11,921 bases of DNA from an uncultured euryarchaeote (lineage in GTDB: Archaea; Thermoplasmatota; Poseidoniia; Poseidoniales; Poseidoniaceae). Positions 1 through 7,031 of this stretch are shown one piece after another. The notes beneath the pieces are model-generated. The model was not told where the DNA came from, searched no databases, and was given only the letters and a program-made list of their open reading frames with translations. The first letter of the stretch is position 1, and every line of letters begins with the position of its first letter. The stretch covers positions 1 through 11,921 of the forward strand of contig CALCOP010000049.1 in NCBI GenBank assembly GCA_937897365.1, in the 5' to 3' direction. The translations under genes and the position numbers were made by a program.

Positions 1-54
1 GACGTCGCCTTGACATGGCGAAGATCGAGAGTTCAATTCTCTCCGAGCCCACCA
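1..54 (+). tRNA. tRNA-Val (anticodon GAC), 3' part, cut by the left edge
   Basis: The 3' portion of a tRNA folds canonically. Bases 1-3 fit the 3' strand of the D stem. Bases 5-9 pair with 17-21 as a five-pair anticodon stem around the loop at 10-16. The anticodon GAC (12-14) reads valine codons GUC and GUU. After a five-base variable loop (22-26), the T stem 27-31/39-43 encloses a seven-base loop beginning TTC. The acceptor 3' strand is 44-50, the discriminator is A51, and CCA is encoded at 52-54. The missing 5' acceptor strand would have to be GGGCTCG, which fits archaeal tRNA-Val as I recall it. The D arm and 5' acceptor strand lie outside the window. Confidence 0.93.
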
Positions 55-140
55 TCAACCCATCTACTAATGAATATCGTTTAATTATATTACAAATGAC
101 AATTATTATTTTAGTAATTGAAACACTATTTATCCTTAAA
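55..140. other. AT-rich convergent spacer
   Basis: This short AT-rich spacer lies between the tRNA on the plus strand and the stop of the small zinc-ribbon gene on the minus strand. I see no convincing gene in it. A plus-strand reading frame that starts in the tRNA and runs through is an artefact. The stretch probably holds the 3' ends of both converging transcripts. Confidence 0.6.
100..120. terminator. Possible bidirectional terminator: AT-rich inverted repeat
   Basis: CAATTA at 100-105 is the reverse complement of TAATTG at 115-120. This gives a six-pair AT-rich stem with a nine-base loop holding a run of four T. It lies midway between the converging tRNA and zinc-ribbon gene, where both transcripts must end. 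Archaeal termination depends mostly on T-rich tracts, so the hairpin itself may not matter. Such a short AT stem can occur by chance. Confidence 0.25.
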
Positions 141-506
141 TCAATTTGTAAGATCTTCTGGTTCAGGCAAATCCAATTCATCTGGATTAATCTTCGACAA
201 TGGTTTCTCATCTTCATCACTCATTGTGAAGTCAGTAGAGCCCCCCGACCAGGATGAAATTTCTTCACTCTCTTCGAATTCTTCCTCCGGTATAGCTCGG
301 CTATCGGACAGTGAATATACAGACGGGTCTATGACTTCTCTCTCAACGACCTCATTCGGTGGCGGAGCAGCGCGTTCTTCCAAGTGCACACCTGAATGAA
401 AGGTGCCACATTCAGAGCATCGAACGCTACCCACCTGCTCGATACATCCGCATACTGGACATGTAGCATAGCCCTTCAATGCGCTTAAAGGGTCAACATC
501 GGTCAA
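141..506 (-). CDS. Small acidic zinc-ribbon protein, function unknown
   Basis: I do not recognise a named family. Counting from the chosen start, the 121-residue protein has one N-terminal zinc ribbon with paired cysteines at 16/19 and 30/33 and histidines at 37 and 41. A Pro/Ser/Glu-rich acidic tail of about 75 residues follows, probably disordered. No membrane segment or signal peptide is seen. The ribbon resembles those at the N-terminus of the preceding large membrane protein, which suggests shared ancestry or a shared partner. No ATG lies before the ribbon. The TTG at 506 is preferred because GGAG at 514-517 lies seven bases upstream, within the end of the preceding gene. A TTG at 521 would add five residues and overlap that gene. 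Only four bases separate the two genes, so they are probably co-transcribed. Confidence 0.75.
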   Translation of the reverse strand: MTDVDPLSALKGYATCPVCGCIEQVGSVRCSECGTFHSGVHLEERAAPPPNEVVEREVIDPSVYSLSDSRAIPEEEFEESEEISSWSGGSTDFTMSDEDEKPLSKINPDELDLPEPEDLTN

Positions 507-510
507 TATA

Positions 511-2412
511 TCACTCCACAAACATGTCTTCTTGGTATCCGGTGACTAAATCACCGGTACCATCTTCTTCAATGGTGACTGTTTCTTCATCGTCGTCAAA
601 CTCTACAATGACTCCAAAGACTTCTTCATCTTCAAAAGTCAAACCAATGTGAGATCCAATATCGATTTCGTCATCACCCTCTGCGTCATCCTCGTCCTCT
701 TCTTCTTCAGAATCATCTTCTTCATACTCTTCGTCGTCTTCGACTTCCGATTCATCCACGTTTTCTTCTTCAGATTCGTCATCTTCATCGACGTCAGTTT
801 CAGCGTCTTCAGATGTAGATGAACGCGCTTCTTCGGTATCATCTTCAACTTCTTTCATTGCCTTCGAACGTGCTCTCCACCCTGGTACCACCACAAAATG
901 CATTATCATTGAGCCAATCAAACCAGCTGCCCCAAGGGCCATGAAGAACAAACCATCCTTGTAAAATCCTGCAGGCATGGATGATGCATCGCCAGAAAAT
1001 GGTGTGAGGGAGTTTTTACATTCGCCAACTTGGACATCCGGGTCACAAGGATATACATCACCTTCTTGCCAATCAAGATGACCGATTCCATAGGCTGTTT
1101 CAAGTTCGACATTTCCTCCTGTGCCATCGACACTTAATGGGCCAATTCCACCAAGTCCGTTTATGACCCACAGGGCAATAAACAAGCCAAATGCGAGATG
1201 AATCAGTGGCCAGATGACGTCATTCCATTGCTTACCCATCATTTTCCTTTGCATATCCGTCGGGAAGGGTTTGTCTCTCTTCTTTGAAAGACGTGCCTCG
1301 TCATCAATTGCTTCATCAACATCATCGAGTGACTCGAGTGCTTCAACGAATTCTATAATATCGATTGAACCATCGTCATCGCCGTCTGTATTTACAAGGA
1401 ATGATTGAATGTCTTTTGTCGAGACTGCGGAATCAATAAGTCCTTCGATTGTTGATGTGAATTCCTCAACCGAAATGAGTCCATTTCCATCTTTGTCAAG
1501 GGTGTTGAAAAACTTGTTAGGCGAGTCGCCGCGTTCATCCATAGCGTCGGAAATCAATTGCAAGAGTGAGTGCGCCTCATATTCGTCAGCATCAATTTCA
1601 TCAATAACGTCGTCGATATCTTCGAGTTCGCCCTCTTCCTCGTCAACGTCATCGTGAGTTTCTCCCTCATTTTCTATGGCCTCATCCGCGTCTAATTCAT
1701 CTTCATCTTGAATCTCATCTTCTGAATCGTTTTCGTCCTCGATTTCTTCCGATTCATCTTCTTCAGAAACATTGTCATCTTCTGTAGAATCATCACCTTC
1801 GCCATCGTCAACTTCTGAATCGTCTTCATCAACATCATCTCCATCGGAAACCTCACTGTCTGAATCATCTTCAGTCGATTCCATTGCCTCAGATATTTCC
1901 TCATCTGAATCATCTCCTTGTGGAACCGTTGCAGCCACGGCAGTTTCGCTCTCAAGTTTCTCTCCAGTAATTGTTTCATGCAATTCGGATAGATCGATAA
2001 GTCCGTCGCCGTCGGCGTCAATCGTTTCGATGAGGCGTTCAACTTGGCTCGGGGGTAAATCAGCAAGGTTGAGGCTCAACAATCCAGTTTTCAATTCCGA
2101 AGAATCAATACGGCCATCGTTGTTTGAATCAAACTTTTTGAAAAGAATTGGTATCGGTATTCCTGTTTCACTTAGCCATTTTCGCAAAACTTCAACAACG
2201 TCATCGGCAACAAAAATCGTCCCGCAGTGGGCACATTTTGTCGAATCAAGCGGGACAAGTCCACCGCATGCACCACACTCTCCAAGTGCCTCATCGGAAA
2301 CGCCAGAAAAGGAAACTCCACATTCAGCACAGTTTTCAGAATTTAGCGGTACTATCGCTCTACATGCGCCGCACTCAGCCATTGCAATTTCTTCTTTCGT
2401 CTCTTCGGACAT
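511..2412 (-). CDS. Zinc-ribbon / EF-hand / acidic two-helix membrane protein
   Basis: Counting from the ATG, this 633-residue protein has two CxxC...CxxC zinc ribbons (Cys 14/17/28/31 and 46/49/60/63). A pair of canonical EF-hand loops follows (95-106, 132-143), then an extremely Asp/Glu-rich tract (about 167-276). A second EF-hand pair (306-317, 343-354) precedes a membrane helix (about 400-419), an outer loop of about 65 residues with two cysteines (456, 465), and a second helix (about 484-509). Another acidic tract (about 521-583) leads to a small beta-rich C-terminal domain, perhaps SH3-like. The layout predicts zinc and calcium binding with both termini in the cytosol. The role is unknown; calcium sensing or a membrane scaffold is inference. 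ATG at 2412 is chosen over GTG at 2418 because AGGTG (2418-2422) is well spaced from it. Confidence 0.88.
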   Translation of the reverse strand: MSEETKEEIAMAECGACRAIVPLNSENCAECGVSFSGVSDEALGECGACGGLVPLDSTKCAHCGTIFVADDVVEVLRKWLSETGIPIPILFKKFDSNNDGRIDSSELKTGLLSLNLADLPPSQVERLIETIDADGDGLIDLSELHETITGEKLESETAVAATVPQGDDSDEEISEAMESTEDDSDSEVSDGDDVDEDDSEVDDGEGDDSTEDDNVSEEDESEEIEDENDSEDEIQDEDELDADEAIENEGETHDDVDEEEGELEDIDDVIDEIDADEYEAHSLLQLISDAMDERGDSPNKFFNTLDKDGNGLISVEEFTSTIEGLIDSAVSTKDIQSFLVNTDGDDDGSIDIIEFVEALESLDDVDEAIDDEARLSKKRDKPFPTDMQRKMMGKQWNDVIWPLIHLAFGLFIALWVINGLGGIGPLSVDGTGGNVELETAYGIGHLDWQEGDVYPCDPDVQVGECKNSLTPFSGDASSMPAGFYKDGLFFMALGAAGLIGSMIMHFVVVPGWRARSKAMKEVEDDTEEARSSTSEDAETDVDEDDESEEENVDESEVEDDEEYEEDDSEEEEDEDDAEGDDEIDIGSHIGLTFEDEEVFGVIVEFDDDEETVTIEEDGTGDLVTGYQEDMFVE

Positions 2413-2443
2413 ATCCACACCTGTTCTCGCCAGCGCATCGTCG

Positions 2444-2453
2444 GATATAATGA
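2444..2453. promoter_or_regulatory. Candidate TATA-like element in the divergent spacer
   Basis: The 100-base spacer between the divergent genes holds one AT core, GATATAATGA on the plus strand and TCATTATATC on the minus strand. For the minus-strand gene it lies about 35 bases before the ATG, giving a predicted leader of about 10-12 bases that just includes its AGGTG motif. It could also serve the plus-strand gene with a longer leader. The match to an archaeal TATA box is imperfect, and this is placement by inference. Confidence 0.28.
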
Positions 2454-2500
2454 TTCATAGACTTTGAATGATGAACACTACTTAACAGGACGACTTGACT

Positions 2501-2508
2501 GGTGGTGA
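2501..2508 (+). promoter_or_regulatory. Ribosome binding site that decides the start of the DUF835-type gene
   Basis: GGTGGTGA lies four bases before the ATG at 2513. A TTG at 2495 opens the same frame six codons earlier, but the motif falls inside that extension and would then be coding. The ATG is therefore the better start. Confidence 0.55.
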
Positions 2509-2512
2509 AAAT

Positions 2513-3385
2513 ATGGAAAAAGGGCATATATATACGACCGATTTTGTTTCCGATGAGGATTTTCTCGCATGGGTCGATCGTGAAAGTCACGCCAGTCCAG
2601 AACATATTCTCTTGTTCTCAAGATTACCTCACAGAAGACTCCTCGAACATATTGATATCAATTCGGTTGAAGCATATTGGCTCTCAGAGAGAGTCACAGA
2701 AGGCGCTGTTTCACCTAATATGCAAGATATCTTCGAAATTGTTCTCAGCCATCTCTCAAACCACACAGGCATAGTCATTCTCGAAGGGCTCGAATGGCTG
2801 GTAACTAAAAACGGCGAAGACAGCACTCTCTCCTTTGTACGTAAATTGAGAGATTCAGTACATAGGAGTCGGTGGGCGATCGTTTTACCAATACGCCCTC
2901 TTGCTTTTGAATCTCTGTGGCTAGCGAGACTTCGTCGCGAAGCTCCAAACATAGAACTTTCCACGCAAGACAGCGATGTAACACCAGATGTTCATGATGA
3001 ATCAGGAGCAAACGAATCCGATGTTCTGCATTCTGATGATATCGCACCTCTCGATATTCTTGAAGATGGTAGCCCGCGATTGATTGCCCTAACCCGTCTT
3101 CCCTCTGCCGGCTTCAATGCTTCTCTATTGAGAAAAAGAATACTTCAATGGAGACGTATGGGTCTGGATGTTTCCGAAGTGGAACCTGCCCTAACTATGA
3201 GTGGTGAAGATGCATATACATTGTATGCAAATGTCGAAGAGAAAGTTCGCAGAGCAGTGGATCTTGAGCGTTATCTGAATCAAAACGCAGACTCACTTTC
3301 TGCAACAGAAGAGGCAACAGCACGCTTCAGAATTCGGCAATTGACTGGATTAGATGAACTTGAGCAACAGCTCTTCGAATCTTAG
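2513..3385 (+). CDS. DUF835-type protein with an extra C-terminal helical module
   Basis: This 290-residue soluble protein has an N-terminal half (about 30-145) resembling DUF835: a YWLSE segment near residue 55, a hydrophobic strand ending VILEGLEWL (88-96), a helix with SFVRKLRD (107-114), then a second strand (122-127). DUF835 is a domain of unknown biochemistry, common, as I recall, in Thermoplasmata and marine euryarchaea and often tied to signalling proteins. An acidic linker (about 152-186) leads to a C-terminal module (188-290) with the charged helix RKRILQWRRMGLDVSEVE (207-224) and a second helix rich in EEKVRRAVDLERYL. No membrane segment is seen. It diverges from the EF-hand gene, and its stop overlaps that of hutH. 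The function is unknown; an adaptor or sensor role is inference. The DUF835 call was made by eye. Confidence 0.8.
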   Translation: MEKGHIYTTDFVSDEDFLAWVDRESHASPEHILLFSRLPHRRLLEHIDINSVEAYWLSERVTEGAVSPNMQDIFEIVLSHLSNHTGIVILEGLEWLVTKNGEDSTLSFVRKLRDSVHRSRWAIVLPIRPLAFESLWLARLRREAPNIELSTQDSDVTPDVHDESGANESDVLHSDDIAPLDILEDGSPRLIALTRLPSAGFNASLLRKRILQWRRMGLDVSEVEPALTMSGEDAYTLYANVEEKVRRAVDLERYLNQNADSLSATEEATARFRIRQLTGLDELEQQLFES

Positions 3386-4932
3386 CGTGGCAGTCTACCA
3401 ACTTCCGCTTCTATCCTTGCCAACCACTTGCCATCGAGTAATTCCTTTGTCACATTGAGAAGGTCAGAACTCGTACTCCTGTCTCCCTCGAGAGGTGCAA
3501 CAATTGAGCGAACCCTTTGCTTTAATGAAACAACGTGTTTCGACGGCGAGATTTCATTGAATTCAAGTGCCTCACAGGCAACGACCAGTTCACATGCTAA
3601 GACTTCTGCAATACGTTGGGTGGCTTGAAGGAGATTCCAACACGCAGTAGCACCCATGCTTACATGGTCTTCTTGCCCCGCTGAGGTCGATGTTGAAAAG
3701 ATGGTACGAGGCGCAGCATGGCCATGCAGTTCTGAGAGCGAAGCTCCAGCGACATATTGCACAATCATCAGTCCTGATTCAAGGCCAGAATCTTTCGCCA
3801 AGAACGCTGGCAAGCCGCTACGAGCAGGGTCGAGCATCTGGTCGATTCTGCGTTCTGAAATAGAGCCGAGTTCGAACAATGCTGAAACCATTGAATCAGC
3901 AGTTAATGCCAACACTTCTCCATGAAAGTTACCTTGCGAAACGACCTCGTGCGAGCCAGGATTCGACAAATCAGGGAAAACCAGTGGATTATCAGTTGCA
4001 CTGTTTAGTTCAATACTTAAGGTCGATTGTAATGCAACAAGTCGCTCATTGATGGCGCCATGCACTTGGGGTGCACATCGAAATGAATACGCATCTTGAA
4101 CTTGATCGCAGTTTGAATGAGAATCAATTATTGGAGAATCGTGTAAGATTTGACGAATCCGTTGTGAGACGAGTTTTTGCCCCGGATGAGGCCGGGCATC
4201 ATGTACTCGAGCGTCAGATGGCTTAACGCTCGCTTTTCTTGCTTCAATAGAGGTACACAAAATGAGATCTGCATAAACCAGCAGATCAGCAATTTTTTGC
4301 TCTGCCAATACCAGAAAACTGCACATTTGACTGGTCCCATTGATGAGGGATAACCCATCTTTAGCACGTAACTCAAGTGGAATCAGCCCGTGCTTTGTAA
4401 GTTGATTCGATGTCGGTTCAACCCCTCCATCTTCGCAGAGGACCTCGCCCTCGCCGATAAGGCACACTGCCATATGGGAGAGAGGTGCAAGATCACCACT
4501 GGCTCCAAGACTGCCAAGGCGTGGGATGGCTGGAACAATATCGAAATTGAGGAAATGAATCAACTGGTTCAGCACTTCTGGGTGTACTCCGGAATTACCT
4601 TTTGCAAGAGAGTTGATTCGAACAGCCATCATAGCACGAACTGATTCTTTGCTCATCAATTCCCCAATAGCGGTTGCATGCGAACGAATGAGGTTCGTCT
4701 GTAACTGCGAAAGGTCTTCTGGAGATATTCTCTCATGAACAAGTGCACCAAATCCAGTATTAATTCCATATACGGTTTCGTCATTGGAAAGAATACGCTC
4801 TACAACTGAACGAGCAGCCTGAACTTTGGGTAGAGCATTTGATGAAAGCGTTACAGTCGCTCCACCAGAGGCTATGCGCAAAACTTCTGCTGAGGTCAAT
4901 GTGTTCCCATCAAGTGCAATTTCAGTCATCAT
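3382..4932 (-). CDS. hutH: Histidine ammonia-lyase
   Basis: HutH removes ammonia from L-histidine to give trans-urocanate, the first step of histidine breakdown, in the cytosol as a tetramer. At 516 residues it has the family's usual length. The autocatalytic MIO cofactor triad Ala-Ser-Gly lies at 144-146 within GSLGASGDLAPL. Also visible are YGINTGFG (55-62) with the catalytic Tyr55, SHA at 84-86 with His85 favouring histidine over phenylalanine or tyrosine, QDAYSFRC (279-286), DNPLV (314-318) and the late QEDHVSMG motif (420-427). It follows hutU with overlapping stop and start: ATG at 4932 shares bases with the hutU TGA at 4929-4931. A second ATG at 4929 is equally possible and better spaced from AGGAGG. 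Translational coupling to hutU is likely. Its 3' end overlaps the converging DUF835-type gene by a few bases. Confidence 0.97.
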   Translation of the reverse strand: MMTEIALDGNTLTSAEVLRIASGGATVTLSSNALPKVQAARSVVERILSNDETVYGINTGFGALVHERISPEDLSQLQTNLIRSHATAIGELMSKESVRAMMAVRINSLAKGNSGVHPEVLNQLIHFLNFDIVPAIPRLGSLGASGDLAPLSHMAVCLIGEGEVLCEDGGVEPTSNQLTKHGLIPLELRAKDGLSLINGTSQMCSFLVLAEQKIADLLVYADLILCTSIEARKASVKPSDARVHDARPHPGQKLVSQRIRQILHDSPIIDSHSNCDQVQDAYSFRCAPQVHGAINERLVALQSTLSIELNSATDNPLVFPDLSNPGSHEVVSQGNFHGEVLALTADSMVSALFELGSISERRIDQMLDPARSGLPAFLAKDSGLESGLMIVQYVAGASLSELHGHAAPRTIFSTSTSAGQEDHVSMGATACWNLLQATQRIAEVLACELVVACEALEFNEISPSKHVVSLKQRVRSIVAPLEGDRSTSSDLLNVTKELLDGKWLARIEAEVGRLPR

Positions 4933-6965
4933 TCACCCTCCTGAAAGAGACGATTGAGTAGTTGCTCGTCCATGTGATTGGGTAGTGTGACCTGTAGTAA
5001 AGGCTCTTCAGCCATCGCTCTCTTTATTGCAAATTCAGCACCAGGATTTCGAGCCCATGCTCTTCGAGCAACGCCATTATTGACGTCCCAATGGAGCATT
5101 CTCTGCAGTTTAGCCTCGCATTCGTCAGTACCATCGAGAAGTAAGCCAAAACCGCCATTCATAACCTCGCCCCAACCGACACCTCCACCATTATGCAAAC
5201 TCACCCAAGTAGCGCCTCTAAATGCATCTCCAATGAAATTATGAACAGCCATATCCGCTGTTTGTATGGAACCATCGCGGATATTTGCAGTTTCTCGATA
5301 CGGACTATCAGTTCCAGAAACATCATGATGATCTCTACCGAGGACTATCGGAGCAGAGATTCTTCCATCAGCGATAGCGGCATTCATGGCAGAAGCAATA
5401 CGCCGCCGCCCCTCATCATCAGCATATAAAATTCGAGCTTGGCTCCCTACAACCATCTCATTGGAACCAGCGCCACGTATCCAGCGTATGTTGTCGTGCA
5501 TTTGTTGCTGGATTTCGATTGGAGAATGAACGAGCATTTCCTCTAAGACTTCACACGCTATCTCATCGGTGATTTTCAAATCATCAGGATTACCAGAGCA
5601 GCAAACCCATCGATAAGGACCAAACCCGTAATCAAAGCACATTGGCCCCATAATATCCTCGACATAACTTGGATATTTGAACGACCCATCTGGCTTGAGG
5701 ACGTCAGCCCCAGCACGACTTGCTTCAAGTAAGAATGCGTTTCCATAATCCCAAAAATACATCCCACTTTCACTCATTGAGTTAATCGCATCAGCATGTC
5801 GCCTCAACGTCGACCTCACTTCTTGTGCGAAACCTTCTGGGTCATCCGATAACATTGACGAGGCTTCATCATATGAGTATCCAACGGGGAAATACCCACC
5901 TTGGAAGGGGTTGTGAAGGCTCGTCTGGTCACTGCCAAGATCGACTCGGATTTTTCGTTCAACAAGCCGTTCCCATAATTCGACAATATTTCCAATATAA
6001 CCAATGGAAATTGGTTTTTTGATTTTTGCAGAGGCAACCATTTGATCGATTGCATCATCAATATCTTCCGTAACTGTTGTGAGCCATCCTTGTTCATGTC
6101 TCTTGCGAGCGGCATGCGCGTTCGATTCAGCAACAATGCATGAGGCACCTGCAATAACTGCTGCCTTTGCTTGTGCACCAGACATGCCCCCGAGTCCAGA
6201 AGTGACAAATGTCACTCCACCGAGGCCTTCATCGCCATTCAATCCAAGATGCGAGCGTGCAGCATTGAGTAATGTAATAGTGGTGCCATGAACAATGCCT
6301 TGTGGGCCGATATACATGTAGGAACCTGCAGTCATTTGACCATATTGCGTCACACCCATAGCATTGAGGCGCTCATAATTTTCTTGTGAGGAAGCACTCG
6401 GAATCATCATTCCATTCGTTACAATAACTCTTGGAGAATCTGGTGTGGAAGGAAACAAACCCAAAGGGTGTCCCGAGTACATAACTAAGGTTTGGTGATC
6501 ATTCATTTTGGACAAATAGGACATTACGAGGCGGTACTGCGCCCAATTTTGAAACACAGAACCGTTTCCACCATATGTGATGAGTTCGTGTGGGAATTGA
6601 GCAACTGCTGGATCAAGATTATTCTGTATCATCAGCATGATTGATGCTGCCTGCAATGATTGTGCAGGATACTCCCCTATTGGGTGTGCTTTCATCGGAT
6701 ATTCAGTAGGCCGGTAGCGCCACATGATAATTCGGCCAAATGTATTGAGTTCATTCAAAAATTCCTCGGCAAGAGTGTCGTGTTGATGAGCTGGAAAGTA
6801 ACGTAATGCGTTTCGCAGTGCAAGTTGTTTTTCTGATGTATTCAATACCTGACGCCGAGCAGGCGCATGGTCTACAGAGTTATCCCATTCGGGCATAGGC
6901 GGTATTCTTTCAGGTATACCTGCACCGATTGTGTACAATCCAACCGATGCTGAATTACCCGCCAT
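4929..6965 (-). CDS. hutU: Urocanate hydratase, long UROC1-like form
   Basis: HutU adds water to urocanate to give 4-imidazolone-5-propionate, using tightly bound NAD+ as an electrophile. From the ATG at 6965 it has 678 residues, close to animal and plant UROC1 (about 670) and longer than bacterial HutU (about 555). Counting from the ATG, visible motifs are EKQLALRNALRYFP (45-58), YGGNG (131-135), MYSGHPLGLFPS (162-173), the dinucleotide loop GLGGMSGAQAKAAV (257-270), LGSDQTS (343-349) and GPMCFDYGFGPYRW (440-453), whose Cys443 probably matches the conserved active-site cysteine of HutU. RDHHDVSGTDSP follows near 544. A TTG at 7007 would add 14 residues, but its AGGTGA is only three bases away. 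The ATG has GAGGG six bases upstream, so I prefer it. HutH follows directly; MFS precedes by about 66 bases. Confidence 0.96.
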   Translation of the reverse strand: MAGNSASVGLYTIGAGIPERIPPMPEWDNSVDHAPARRQVLNTSEKQLALRNALRYFPAHQHDTLAEEFLNELNTFGRIIMWRYRPTEYPMKAHPIGEYPAQSLQAASIMLMIQNNLDPAVAQFPHELITYGGNGSVFQNWAQYRLVMSYLSKMNDHQTLVMYSGHPLGLFPSTPDSPRVIVTNGMMIPSASSQENYERLNAMGVTQYGQMTAGSYMYIGPQGIVHGTTITLLNAARSHLGLNGDEGLGGVTFVTSGLGGMSGAQAKAAVIAGASCIVAESNAHAARKRHEQGWLTTVTEDIDDAIDQMVASAKIKKPISIGYIGNIVELWERLVERKIRVDLGSDQTSLHNPFQGGYFPVGYSYDEASSMLSDDPEGFAQEVRSTLRRHADAINSMSESGMYFWDYGNAFLLEASRAGADVLKPDGSFKYPSYVEDIMGPMCFDYGFGPYRWVCCSGNPDDLKITDEIACEVLEEMLVHSPIEIQQQMHDNIRWIRGAGSNEMVVGSQARILYADDEGRRRIASAMNAAIADGRISAPIVLGRDHHDVSGTDSPYRETANIRDGSIQTADMAVHNFIGDAFRGATWVSLHNGGGVGWGEVMNGGFGLLLDGTDECEAKLQRMLHWDVNNGVARRAWARNPGAEFAIKRAMAEEPLLQVTLPNHMDEQLLNRLFQEGE
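4933..4942 (-). promoter_or_regulatory. Strong Shine-Dalgarno of hutH inside the end of hutU
   Basis: The minus strand reads AGGAGGGTGA immediately before the hutH ATGATG. AGGAGG is four bases from the first ATG and seven from the second. The whole site lies within the last codons of hutU, an arrangement typical of translational coupling that keeps the two enzymes in step. Confidence 0.7.
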
Positions 6966-6971
6966 GTATAT

Positions 6972-6976
6972 CCCTC
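6972..6976 (-). promoter_or_regulatory. Ribosome binding site supporting the hutU ATG
   Basis: GAGGG on the minus strand lies six bases before the ATG at 6965. The competing TTG at 7007 has AGGTGA (7011-7016) but a spacer of only three bases. The upstream 14 residues would lie far ahead of the conserved urocanase core, so homology does not settle the choice. Confidence 0.5.
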
Positions 6977-7031
6977 GATGGCAACGCCCTTGAGCATTTT
7001 TATTCAAACTTCACCTAATTGCCAGACCATG

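Noticed and set aside
1585..1914. Possible tandem DNA repeat or CRISPR-like array
   Set aside because: The TCATCTTC-like repetition is explained by Asp/Glu codons in the coding frame. There are no regular unit lengths or spacers.
1692..2066. Met/Lys-rich minus-strand frame inside the EF-hand gene
   Set aside because: A frame-shifted reading of the same acidic repeats. Composition is an artefact of GAAGAT-type codons, and the in-frame protein has clear domains.
1772..2467. Long serine-rich plus-strand reading frame of 231 codons
   Set aside because: It is the antisense of the Asp/Glu-rich tract of the EF-hand protein, whose GAA/GAT codons read as Ser/Phe/Ile-type codons in reverse. It has no recognisable domain or ribosome binding site.
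2522..2535. CATATATATACG resembling an archaeal TATA box
   Set aside because: It lies within codons 4-8 of the DUF835-type gene. On the plus strand no suitable start codon follows at the right distance. On the minus strand it would give an unusually long leader of about 90 bases for the EF-hand gene.
5816..6208. 130-codon minus-strand frame within hutU
   Set aside because: It overlaps the well-conserved NAD-binding region of hutU in another frame and has no domain of its own.
6966..7007. TTG start giving a 692-residue urocanase
   Set aside because: The AGGTGA ahead of it is only three bases away, while the ATG at 6965 has GAGGG at normal spacing. It remains possible but is less likely.
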